Assembly: GCA_964035575.1 (NCBI GenBank)
Contig: OZ037918.1
Coordinates: 1,116,001-1,180,000 of the forward strand
Reading direction: 5' to 3'
From: Rhynchopus sp. YZ270_cl-10
Taxonomy: Eukaryota > Euglenozoa > Diplonemea > Diplonemida > Diplonemidae
Length of the DNA stretch: 64,000 nucleotides
Part shown: piece by piece, positions 21,601 to 29,500 of the stretch
Layout of the letters: each line of letters begins with the position of its first letter
Position numbering within the stretch: the first letter of the stretch is position 1
Made by a program: the position numbers and the translations under genes
The notes under the pieces: model-generated
The model's input: the letters and a program-made list of their open reading frames with translations, nothing else
What the model was told of the DNA's origin: nothing
Database searches by the model: none

Positions 21601-22309
21601 GATGTGGACGGAGGAGGAGCGGACGGAGAGGGGGGGTCTTTTCCCGTGCCTCACCATGGGGTCGCCGGTGCCTTCTTCTGTGACGAAGTGGATCTCCCTG
21701 TTCCACTACCGTCAGGGAGAGAAACAGGATGGCAGACCCTTGTTGTCACTCCCCCTCTCTACCGCTACTTTCACTCAGTGGTATGAGGTGATGAAGGTGG
21801 TGGGTTTGCATGAGTGGTCGGTTCAGGAAAAGTGCAAGGCAAAGTCGACGTTGCATGCCCTGACGGACAACCGGAGCAGTAGGGGGCAGGCCTTTGCAGC
21901 GGAGAGTACAAGGAGGGAGAATGAGGCACGAGCGGCTCGAGAGGGAATAGGCCGACAACCTCAAGCCTCCTCTTCTTCTTCTTCTTCCTCCACCTCTGCA
22001 GGCCGTGGCACTACAACCTCCATCGCCCAACCTGCAGTCTCCACTTCTTCCTCCTCCTCATCGGCAGGCCGTGGCAATGCAACCTCCTCCGCCCAACCTG
22101 CTCCTTCCCCAGCTCCCAAAGGACCCCAGCGCCATGCAGCTCAGGGTAGGTCCAACACGTCGAACGTGTTCACCGACGCAGTGGCACAAGCGACGCAGCA
22201 TGTGCTCTCGCCCCAGGAGGTGCAGAGAGGGCGCAATGGTCGCGGTGGTGGACAGAAGGGGAGACAGAGCGGAGGAAGGAAGGGGAAAAAGGGGAATAAA
22301 AAGAATTAG
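12623..22309 (+). CDS. Family A LINE polyprotein: OTU - zinc fingers - RT - RLE - OTU - Cys-rich finger
   Basis: 3228 residues from the first ATG (AAAATGAGG); upstream in-frame codons lack an ATG. Residues 1-20 are hydrophobic and signal-like. Residues 20-650 are Ser/Asn-rich, encoded by AGC/AAC repeats. Residues 650-960 start GGGERGMLVFG, turn basic and then hydrophobic. The first OTU-like protease domain has Cys1020 (NDCGYVAL) and His1137 (DSHFEAV). A C2H2 finger (about 1198-1230) and a C4 knuckle (about 1251-1271) follow. Reverse transcriptase is at about 1480-1800, with Asp1626 in motif A, AQQGDPLGPLLFS, and YLDD at 1711-1714. The restriction-like endonuclease has a CxxC...HxxxxC knuckle, RHN, PGD2101 and LD2117IT. 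The second OTU-like domain has Cys2360 (AGDCAFEAL) and His2478 (GHYEPL). A Cys-rich RING- or B-box-like finger (about 2526-2560), a Lys/Gln-rich coiled coil (about 2620-2780) and a Ser-rich, basic tail complete it. Known roles are target-primed reverse transcription for RT and RLE and ubiquitin-chain cleavage for OTU; the roles of the OTU domains here are inferred. Confidence 0.9.
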   Translation: MRRKALLGALWVVLHVCISSSSRCYTNSSSNSSNSSICYTSCNCSRSNNGSNKSSNSSNSSNSSNSSNSSNSSNNISCINSSSRSTNIRSGSFLCYNSFLISGRSPIPPLFYPKKRPLEPNNPSSCSFDSSNKNVCGGNKAKNCCHNNPHPPSPHDIPKKRQCMPNHISGCNCDSSKNEIFGVLGGVPVSPLVCSSSSKGLYSSSSNSRLYSFFTSSSKGFSSSGSNSRSNSRHNSSLNSSSNGFCSSKSVSKSSSSSSSSSSSNSRHNNSFNCSSKDFCSSSSNSRSNSRHNSSFNSSSNGFCGSSSNGGSSSVSNSSSSSSSNSRHNSSLNSSSNGFCSSSSNSVSKSSSSYRHNSSFISSSKDFCGSSSNGRSNSSSNSRLSSSFNSSSKDFCSSVSNSRSSSSSNSRHNSSLNSSSNGFCSSSSNSVSKSSSSNRHNSSFISSSKDFCGSSSNGRSNSSSNSRLNSSFNSSSKDFCSSGSNSRSNSVSKSSSSSSSNSRHNSSFNCSSKDFGSSSSNSRSNSRLSSSFNSSSKDFCSSVSNSRSSSSSNSRHNSSLNSSSNGFCSSSSNSVSKSSSSNRHNSRHNSSFISSSKDFCGSSSNGRSNSSSNSRLNSSFNSSSIDFCSSSSNSRSNSSTNINSRRSNNNLGGGERGMLVFGVSLEGREGQSGCVMMRVWQKGCVQIEFWFDWWCNLWEVFTSLRQPDPCWVVEAPEWGVFVSFAVLDLWKDRRAPTLSHLILWLVGRRTRRTRRGHRSLNWTKSQAGRLRRRKAPCNRPPSPAAHPVFRRIRVADALRGALQCVAIWVLVFVGSELGRSAPHVLGCALFRDAEVLGVGVLRGLCRVRRGWRWLEGASERVRRWTGGIRVAASLVRASVMGVGQLSVCAAEWVWVAWSAGGCLAGFVALVGVARPLGWVLLLEVRRVAARRWTRRIGMAFGMLVVSLLVLLSLLWRAVTPWDLRPAPADPEHPISLSPFALTGGCANVNAPAYTEQAVSVDATLAKFGAKRIPNVSTNDCGYVALHLWDHDTQPDVRAMRKQLYDTAVEVSNRLVQVLGSQEAMTEFANGVTGEAHLNHLGLQLTATASRINIVVVQASEENPLVRITPGSKRVAKSYAESFQAKLPTVVIALCDSHFEAVELVPEVGKTKEGMAEKMRKEARQAVLDTAHLDGIIPTNTTTTAPLATKLGHINADRVFCPFDGCRAGILSSSDAVGGLSRKGLLQHMRRHQADGAYIPDELLGHLGMSRCANDQCDMLLPQSKEVCNTCTVHFGEEGFTAPSPSSRGMLTDQDDLPSFEVMGTTRIQLKGGCPDKHLQLYSELFLRVLMDILEYQDEVAWKRLALFFTVLHRTRTERGGKDQERRLTSTWGKDLEAWKAGQYVALWEQTVEERKPRPSGWSDEDTDEGRRKRTIAKARAGLPSQAMSCATSDGLAPQTPATLEKLQTKHPAAGDSKALEQADWPQPQEVPPVTVVEVMKALRSMPKSSAAGPSNVTGAHLRTLCLQRRAKGTLAALAAVLTSLARGNAPVEVAEFFAGANLVALRKPAKGPGLEEDVRPIAVGDTLRRLVGKILSARVRVPARTLLLRGNQVGVATARGAAVATDVISQYAVRNRGKGKVILKIDYRNAFNCVDRLSMLRAVDANLPELAPWVRWCYLEPSSLFYGGDTIRSQRGAQQGDPLGPLLFSLTIHQMALELKGHPGLDGTLWYLDDGSLRGSPKAVFEAYQVLRTRSSELGLEVNANKCELISTGGVSKEDLEAVGFTLNEGGQDAMGEGGFRLLDVDGFDFLGIPIGSAAFCEEYMARKVDDSRRNLEALVDLGDSQAAFYVLRYCEGYCRMVFYMRGIPQCAEYLTAFDDLIDRCLAALLHDPDGALPELARAQAALPVALGGLGIRRTVDHRTAASLASQSGNLQLSQALDPAFTWDEERWNSAAEEYNSRVPVAFHVDRAQPKKILEQQSLSSAVIDAQADKLMQQLCMRDRARMKSLLLPLSGTYLTATPSARNQMSSADFAVVTRFRLGVAIHAEGTTCSACQGGQKRVVMDSFGDHTFGCPYAKHRVARHNALRDSVYRAAQGAGLDPALEETVRVDLESKKRPGDVYLPVGVAENGPRCLDITHVCPTLPSYRTGASKFVGWSAKNQGQVKREKHERDLNKINTKFSPIVFEAFGGAGDEANLLIAQLGGLTTGQTSHLTGSAELRIRESIAVAYQKKVASSFLERGAMCVGIATLKREPCVEVDVAPSAEDMDRFGRRSAGAVEPLCDDANPDDDMSRPAPDRSEEQQGKRKRDVKPDHVEPPRKRTGRFDSATVIPEGPGLDVVREWEFLRECPAAQRPRATEQAAKLGASKVTWSFVAGDCAFEALLFATGRTDLSVEGLRQAAVKKVQGRADLSSAAVPNFGVWQRLMTSGDRGDERTWADAIAVAGAGEALEVSVVILNEFARPSLMVPRKRPKAVVLLLHSGDQDAADGSGSIPGHYEPLTMDPALQQHILSFEATGGKGECQSERPMAFVGAREAEASNTFLQCEQCSKLFDASDAHFCCHTCGGLACLHCAQGSKHCPLSQIGRAEYFSALSFLHSNVPAQAASAEGSGDPPPKRAPSPAVPAPEGEDVEEVDMPMAGEEGQQAEQKQQKHEKQRKQQKQQQQKADQVKKEALQRASDAWQQALEVRREHRRSWGPDLAALRGTFGDRQQELSRFLEEQNVRLDQAKAADRHRVEELTARHKREVAEDAKKMHAQYLEDCDRHPEAGESLRAEYDRQRCERHYAIAAKHESEQKATTLLLTAVNLSRQLEAERMVAYGRCFGVVCEGRLFLPCHAVRRAVGDDPEGLEPDCVGDWMALFGPQGASPCPGEFLYCWATQQPWSGNGEGDGDCPESVVARQAVRKIAGEAGYCDTWGKTSAVIVVREGRVSWGTPSRDQLEEEVGRQAEAADTEVRVKVEEMDDDEQEQEEDLDTAMEGADRSLSLSVEGIPDQKKQARVRELLRAQSEAWMWTEEERTERGGLFPCLTMGSPVPSSVTKWISLFHYRQGEKQDGRPLLSLPLSTATFTQWYEVMKVVGLHEWSVQEKCKAKSTLHALTDNRSSRGQAFAAESTRRENEARAAREGIGRQPQASSSSSSSSTSAGRGTTTSIAQPAVSTSSSSSSAGRGNATSSAQPAPSPAPKGPQRHAAQGRSNTSNVFTDAVAQATQHVLSPQEVQRGRNGRGGGQKGRQSGGRKGKKGNKKN
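12676..12850 (+). repeat. CAGCAA repeat tract inside the family A frame
   Basis: AGCAACAGC-type repeats encode a Ser/Asn run in the long frame and Gln or Ala/Thr runs in the other two. The tract differs in length among the three family A copies and is much longer in copies 2 and 3. Confidence 0.85.
13200..14560 (+). repeat. Degenerate tandem of CAGCAGTTCCAA units in the LINE frame
   Basis: About 1.36 kb built from CAGCAGTTCCAACAGCAG words and the ACTTCTGCAGCAGC variant, arranged in blocks of roughly 60-150 bp. The long frame stays open (SSSNSRSNS and SKDFCSSSS cycles), while the two alternative frames acquire stops here. This supports translation of the Ser/Asn frame. Confidence 0.75.
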
Positions 22310-23308
22310 AGAGTTAGAGAGTTAGAGGGTGAGAGTGTGTGAGAATGACAGTTTGCCCCATGTTTATTTTTAACCCTTTTTATTTTGTGTTTTTTGTTCT
22401 TTTCATCCTTTGGGGTTTGCCCCCCCTTTCCCCCCTTTCCGCCCCCCTTCCTATTTGTTAATATTTTTGGTTGGCTGCTGGCTAGGACGGGTCTACCCCA
22501 GCGACGGCCCTTACCCCTTGGACGAGGCTCTGAGGGTAGAGGGCAGTCTCGGAGTAAGACCTGTCTAAGAGCCAGGCCAGTGGCATCAGGAGCCATTGGG
22601 CCACTTTTATAGATTGTGCAGTAGAGTAGAGTTTGTACAGAACTCTTGTCCTTTGAGTTCCTTTTTTCACTCCTTTAGTTTTTCATTTTTACCTTGTGAA
22701 GGTCAATTTCAATTTTTCATTTTTCAAAACCACCACAGGTAAGCACGAGACCCACCATTGTTGTTGTTGATTTTGTTGTGCGTTATTGTTGTTTTACCCT
22801 TTGGGTGTCAGTCAGTCGGGTCAGGTCACACTTACTGAAGTTCTCAAAAATTTTCACCAAAAAGAAAACTACTAAAAAGATTATGGAACTTCCTTTTTAT
22901 TTGTTTGTGTGTTACAGAGGAAACGGCTCACTCAATCCCCTCCTTCTCCTTCTCCTCCCCTCCCCTCCCCAAGACAAAGCAAAATAAAACTACACCGGTA
23001 GACAGAGCAACCCTCCCGTCCCATCCCCTCCCCTTTTCCTTTTGGGAAAAATTGCACTCACATACGACCCTTTTGCTTATTTGCAGGGAAGTGTTGGTTG
23101 TAATTGTCCCACATGTTTTCTATTTTAGTGCTCCTAACTGTGTTTTCAGGCACTGTCTTGCCAGTACAATAGTAAAGTGCCCTTGTCTGGACATCTAGCT
23201 GTTTACATACTCGCTTGACTAGTAAGTACCCCCTCTGTCACTGGATGTAGATAAAAAAAGCGAGCCTAGGGCTAAGTTGAACAACACCAAAAAAAAAAAA
23301 AAAAAAAA
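22310..23308 (+). other. 3' UTR and poly-A of family A copy 1
   Basis: Non-coding, T-rich, with Pol II-like processing words such as TTTTCTATTTTAG. It ends in GCGAGCCTAGGGCTAAG, then TTGAACAACACC and A(20). The same terminal ~35 bases end family B. Reverse-complemented pieces of this UTR lie at 31518-31668 and 32426-32532. Confidence 0.8.
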
Positions 23309-23557
23309 CCTAGGGGCACACACGTTTTGCTACACACTACCCCATCTTGTCCTTTGCTTCTCCCCTTATCCCCTTTCCCCCACTTGTTTTCCCCCTTGTG
23401 TGGGTCCTACCTGTCGCCTCCTAGTGGCGTGTCCTGGGCAGAGAGAAGGCCGTTGAGTAGTTCCTCTCTGGCGAAGTGCAGGTAGAGACGTGTATTTTGT
23501 CTTCCTTGTCCTTTTGTTTTTTACTGTTTTGACTTTTTTGTTTTCTTGGTGGTGAAG

Positions 23558-26500
23558 ATGTGCAGGTGGAGTGCCCAGCTTTGGGCTATGGTGCTCCTGT
23601 GTGGAGCCATGGATGATGGCGGGGGTGACAGCCGAAGCTGGTGCAGCAACATGAGCAACATGCGCAGCAGCAGCAGCATGAGCAGGAGCAGCATGAGCAG
23701 CAGCATGAGCAGCAGCAGCATGTGCAGCAGCAGCATGAGCAGCAGCAGCATGAGCAGCAGCATCGTGAGCAGGAGCACTGCCATCAACATCAGTACCTCC
23801 CACGGTTGCGGCAGGCACGTATCGCGAGTGGGCTCCTCAACACCAACTCAGCACTCTCAGGTACCACGTTCTCGCTGCAGCAACATGAGCAGCCATGACT
23901 GGAGTGATGGCCTCTATGGCAGCGTCTACTGCAACAATAGCGGCTCCAACAACCACACCAGCAACATCTACACCTGCAGCAATGGCCGCAAGGGCTTCAT
24001 GTGCAGCGGCTACAGAAGCTGCAGGTGCACCCCCATTCCCCCCCATTATTACCCCAAAAAGAGGCCTGTGCCCAACAACCCAAGCGGCTGCAGCTTTGAT
24101 AGCAGCAACAACAACAACAACTACAACAACGGTGGCAGACACTGGATGCGTGGGCGGACACTAGATGTGCGGGCGGACAGCATCAGCAGCAACAACAGCA
24201 ACTACAACAACAGTGGCAGACAGTGGAGGCGCGGGCGGACACTAGATGTGCGGGCGGGCAGCATCAGCAGCAACAACAACAACAACTACAACAACAGTGG
24301 CAGACAGTGGATGCGCGGGTGGACACTAGATGTGCGGGCGGACAGCATCAGCAGCAACAACAGCAACTACAACAACGGTGGCAGACAGCGGATGCGCGGG
24401 CGGACACAGGATGTGCGGGCGGACAGTATCAGCAGCAACAACAGCAACTACAACAACAACCGTAACACCAGCAACAACAACAGCATCAGCAGCACCTGCA
24501 GCAGCACCGACAGCAACAGCAACAGCAGCAGCAGCAACTGCAGCAACAACACTGTAGGTGGGGGTGAGCGAGGTATGCTGGTGTTCGGGGCCAGCCTTGC
24601 GGGGCGAGAAGGACAGAGTTACTGTGTGACGTTACGGGTGTGGGGGACCTTTATCACCCCCAATGTTCACATGGGGCGTGCAGAACATGGGCTTGGGTTT
24701 GACTGGTGGAGCATCCTTTGGGAACGCCTTTCTTCTCTGCGCCGACCAGACCCCCGCTGGGTAGCCGAGGCACCTGAGTGGGGTGTGTTTGTGTCTTTCG
24801 CGGTCCTGGACATGTGGAAGGACAGACGCGCCCCTACCCTCAGTCACCTCATATTGTGGCTGGTGGGTAGGAGGGGGACCAGGAGGACGCGCCGAGGTCA
24901 CAGGTCCTTGAACTGGACCAAGGCACAGGCGAGCAGGTTCCGTCGGCGCAAGGCGCCATGCAAGCGTCCGCCCTCTCAACTTTTCCGCAGGATAAGGGCA
25001 GCCGTTGTGAGAGTGGCTTTGCAGTGGGTGGCCATCTGGGCTCTGGTTTGCGTGGGGTATGAGCTTGGGAGATCGGCGCCACGGGCTTTGGGTTGTGCAC
25101 TGATCCGGGACGCAGAGCTGCTGAGTGTGCTGCTGAGGAAGGGGCTCCTACAGGGCCGATACAGAGCACGTAGCGGGAGGCTGTGGTTGCGAGTACTTGC
25201 CAGCAGGGTGTGGGTTTTCATGCAGAGGTTGAGGCGAACGGCGGGGACAGGGGACGGGTGGGAGCTGTCACCTCAGAGCATAAGCCTGGGGCCCGGGGCG
25301 CTGGCAGGTGGAGCAGACGGGGACATCAACCCGGAGGAGGCGGCAAACCTTGACGCATTCCTCGAGGTGCATGGGGGGAAGAGGGTGCCGAACGCAGCCA
25401 ACGGCGAGTGCATGTACGTGGCCTTACTGGGTAAGAAGAACGCGCTGTACTTGGATGTCAGCAAAGCACGCACTGAGCTGGCTGACAGAGCGCGGGTCAC
25501 GAAGGTGAAGACCGGTCTCAGACGCTACTTCGAGACCGAGGCACAGCTGTCAAGCTTCATTGACGGCCTCACCAACCCTGAGGTGTGGGGCAACCACCTC
25601 ACCCTACACCTGGCAGCAAATGCATGGTCCACCACGATAGCGGTAGTGCAGCCTGGGCCGAATCCAGTGGTGACGATCAACCCCGCAGCCTCATCGAAAG
25701 ACTTGCGGACGCAGAAAGACCGCCGCGTCAGGGTAGTTTCACTCCTCAATAATCACTATGAGGAAGTGCAAATGGACCCAAAGAACGCCCTGGCAATGGC
25801 CCAGTCGGCCCCCTTCGCAGAGCTTGACCCGAAAGGCCTAACAGCAACACCCATCCCTGCCATGACGAAGGAGTCGCCTTCTCCTCTGGGGGCTGATGCA
25901 CCGAGGCTCTTCTGCCCTGTTCCGTGTTGCAACGGAAGCAGTCTACACCGTCCCCAGCCCTTCTCTGTTCCCGGCCTGCGCACACACATCGGTGCACACC
26001 TGTCTTCCGGCGACCACATCCCCCACGACACCCTCAACAAGTTGGGGTTAGGACAGTGTGAAGCGTGTGGGGGGATACGGTCGGCATCGAAGGAGACATG
26101 TCTTCAGTGTGCGAAACTGGTAAAGGCGATCGCAAAGCCCACACCCAGGGAACGCACCGCAGTGGAAAAGGCAGACGACGTTGACTTGCCGGAGTGGTGG
26201 GAGATAGCTCAAATCCCCATCAGGACAACAGATGCGATCCCCACGAGCATCGACCGTCCAGCCGCTGTGGAGTTCACCCAGGCACTTGAGGATGTGGCCG
26301 CAGTTGGCGATGAGGCAAGCTGGAAACGTTTGTGCATGTTCGCGAAGCTGGTCCTACCGGCGAAGCGAGGTGGGAAGCACCTCAAGACGAAGGTGGCAGT
26401 CTTGCGGCAGAAGGATGTGGATGAGTGGAGAGAAGGTGAGATCGCAGCAATGTGGCGAGCAGCTGCGAATCGCACAGGCGGTACGAAGAAGGAGAAGGAG

Positions 26501-29500
26501 CGGAAGGAACCAACGTGGGAAGAAAGGGAGAAGGCGATGGTCCGGGAGGTGCGGAATGGGAGGATGGCAGCAGGGATGAGCCGCCTCCACAAGGGTGGGC
26601 TGGCAGAGCGTACTGAGGAATCCACAGACATCCTCCGCAGAAAGCACCCCCATGAGGAACCCCAACCTGCCACTTCTCTGCCGGAAATTGCTTCCGAGCC
26701 GCTGAAGCCGATCGCCGCCCTCAAAGCCATAAATAGCATGGCAAAGGGCTCTGCTCCAGGTCCCTTTGGTCTGCGCGGGGATCACCTCAAGGGGTGGATG
26801 GTCAAACACCCGGACCTGAACATCTTGCCACTGATGACGCAAGTCCTGGACCTGCTGCGACGCGGGAAAGCCCCCTCCGAGACAGCTATGTTCATGGCAG
26901 GAGCTACTCTGGTGGCGTTAAAGAAGGGTGACCAAGGCGACGTCCGCCCCATCTCTGCAGGCAACACACTTCGGCGAGTCGTGAGCAAGATCGAGGTGGC
27001 GTCTGTGAGGGAAAAGGCACGAGGAGTGCTGCTGCCAGGGAGACAAGTTGGGGTGGCGGTGGACGGTGGACTGGAAGCGGCGACAATGGTTGTGGCAGCA
27101 TACGCAAAACGACACCAGGGGAGCGACAAAGTGATCGTACAGATTGACTACGAGAACGCATTCAACAGCATCTTTCGCAAGACTTTTCTGGAAGCCACAA
27201 GGAAATATCTCCCGTCCATTTCACCGTGGGTCGAATGGTGCTACAACTCCCACACCGGGCTAGTGTATGGTGACGAGATGATCCCATCCACCAGAGGCGC
27301 GCAGCAAGGCGACCCCGCAGGGCCCCTACTCTTCTCCCTGGGGATCAAAGCACTGACAGACGAAGTGCGTGCAGTCCAGGGCATCGACTGTAGCATCTGG
27401 TACCTCGATGATGGGACGATCATGGGGAACCCAGAGGCGGTGGCTCGAGCGCTGGAGTTAGTGAGGACACGCAGTGCGGAGCTGGGGCTGAAGGTGAAGC
27501 TGTCAAAGTGTGAAGTCATCGCCCTAGGACAGCAGACTCCGTTGGACCTGGACAGAGCTGGCCTCCCCGTGTGCAGCCACACCACTGACTTGGCGGAGAC
27601 TTGCTCAGCCTGTGAAGGAAAAGTGATGAGCGTGAAGTATGGAGGCTTTGCGTTCCTGGGGGCGCCAATCGGGGACGACGAGTACTGCGAAGCGTACATG
27701 GAGAAGAAGGTGGAGGAATTCGCGGTGCAACTGCGTCTGCTGCAGAAGGTGTCTGACTCGCAGGCTGGACTGACATTACTCCGTCAGTGCGAGGGGTTTG
27801 CACGCATGGTTTTCTACATGAGAGCCATTGGTCACGCGTGCACCCACAAGTACCTCAGCCAGTACGACAAGGAGGTAGACGCTGCCCTGGCCGCGCTTTT
27901 TGGTGATGAGGATGGAGGCCTGCCGGAAGAAGCACGGAGACAGGCCGCACTGCCATGTAGGGTAGGGGGCATGGGCGTGCGCCGCATCCGCGACCACTGG
28001 ACTGCAGCAGCCATGGGAGCAAGGAGCGGCCTGCACCAACTGTGCACCGAACTGGACCCCAGCTTCACCTGGGACGCCGAAGGATGGGAACGGACGGCAA
28101 CGCTGTACAACGAGCAAGTGGCTGAAGGTGCTAGGATTGACCCCAAGCTGCAGCCAGCCGTCCCCCTGCGTCAACGTGATCTGTCTGCAGGGATCCTGGA
28201 GGAACAATTGCGGGACCTCTTCGTCAAGGGTGATGCGTACGACAAGGCGCGTCTCAATTCTCTGGCCCTCCCCCAAGCAGGGTCCTGGCTTACTGCACCC
28301 CCCACCTGGGAGCACTACATCCCTCCGATTGCATTCAAGGCCGCAGCCAGACTCCGCCTCCACCTCCCCATATACGCGGAGGGTGTCTCATGCAGGCAAT
28401 GCAACCAGCCCATGGACACCAGGGGGGACCACATCTTCGCCTGCAGAATGGGTGGGCATCGTATACTGCGACATAACTCAGTACGCGATTATGTGTATGG
28501 AGCAGCAAATGAGGCAGGTCTGAGCCCCATCCTGGAACCCAACCACCTCATCCTGGGCAACAACAAGCCCGCTGACATTCTGCTGTCCACAGGGGTCGGG
28601 GAGTCGAGAGGACGAGCTATCGATGTGACTGTGTGGACGCCGACGTCAGCGTCGATGGTGCAGGGTGCCGCAGTCGCGAAGGGGTACGCGGCGACGAAGG
28701 CGGAAACTGCCAAGAGGAAGAAGCATGGTGACGCGTGTGCGGCGGAGCGGCTGGCGTTCACACCCTTCGCCCTGGAGACCACAGGAGGTCTGGGACCCGC
28801 GGCGGCGTCGATATGGCAGCAGATGCTCCGTTTCGCAGCGGACAGGAAGCTTGGGAACAGAGTGGAGATGTCACAGAGGTGGAATTGGGGGCTAGGGACG
28901 ACGCTGCAGCGACAGATCGGGAAGGCCGCGACGGATCGAGGGTCTCTGACTGGTTGCCTGAGGGGTCCTCTGCGAGAGCGTGTGGACTTAGATCCCACCG
29001 TCGACCCGGAAGAGGGGGACTTGATACGCTTGCCCCCCGACCATCTACCTAACCTGGAAGTGACAGACGACCACCAGGGAGACATCAGGGTGAGTGCGGA
29101 GGAGGAGCCAGAGACAGGCAACGAGAAGGAAACGGCGCCAGAGACAGCAGCACAGGACCCAACCCCCCACAGCGAACTGGAGGCCAACTTGGTGAAGTGG
29201 GGGCTGTCCCGACCGCAGGTGCCCGTGCCGTTCCGAGTAGGAGACTGTGCGTTCGACGCAGTGTGCTGGTCAGTGCGGAGCTGGAAGGTGGTGACATCGT
29301 CGACCCTTCGGTCCCTGGCGGTGGAGAGAGTGAAGAGAGATGCTGACCTGGCGAGAAATGCGATGCCCGACCTCGCGACCTGGGTGCGATGGATGAGCCT
29401 GGCAGGGAACAGGGATCGCAGGTCGTGGGCGGACCAGACAGCACTGGCGGGTCTGGCACGGGCTTTGCAGGTAGTCATTGTGGCGGTCGTGTCATCGGAC

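Larger units (their letters stand above)
12400..23308 (+). mobile_element. Family A non-LTR retrotransposon (LINE), copy 1, apparently full length
   Basis: The 5' end has two GGGGACCATTTTTTAC monomers (about 12400-12434), followed by a pyrimidine-rich leader, a single long reading frame (12623-22309), a ~980-bp 3' UTR and a 20-nt poly-A tail (23289-23308). There are no LTRs. The reverse transcriptase plus restriction-like endonuclease places it among the early-branching RLE-type LINEs (the group holding R2, R4, NeSL and CRE). It appears intact and is nearly identical to copy 2, so it is probably young. Confidence 0.9.

Noticed and set aside
12623-22309. APE-type endonuclease or RNase H domain in the LINE protein
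   Set aside because: No motif of either was recognised in either family; only the PD-(D/E)XK type endonuclease is supported.
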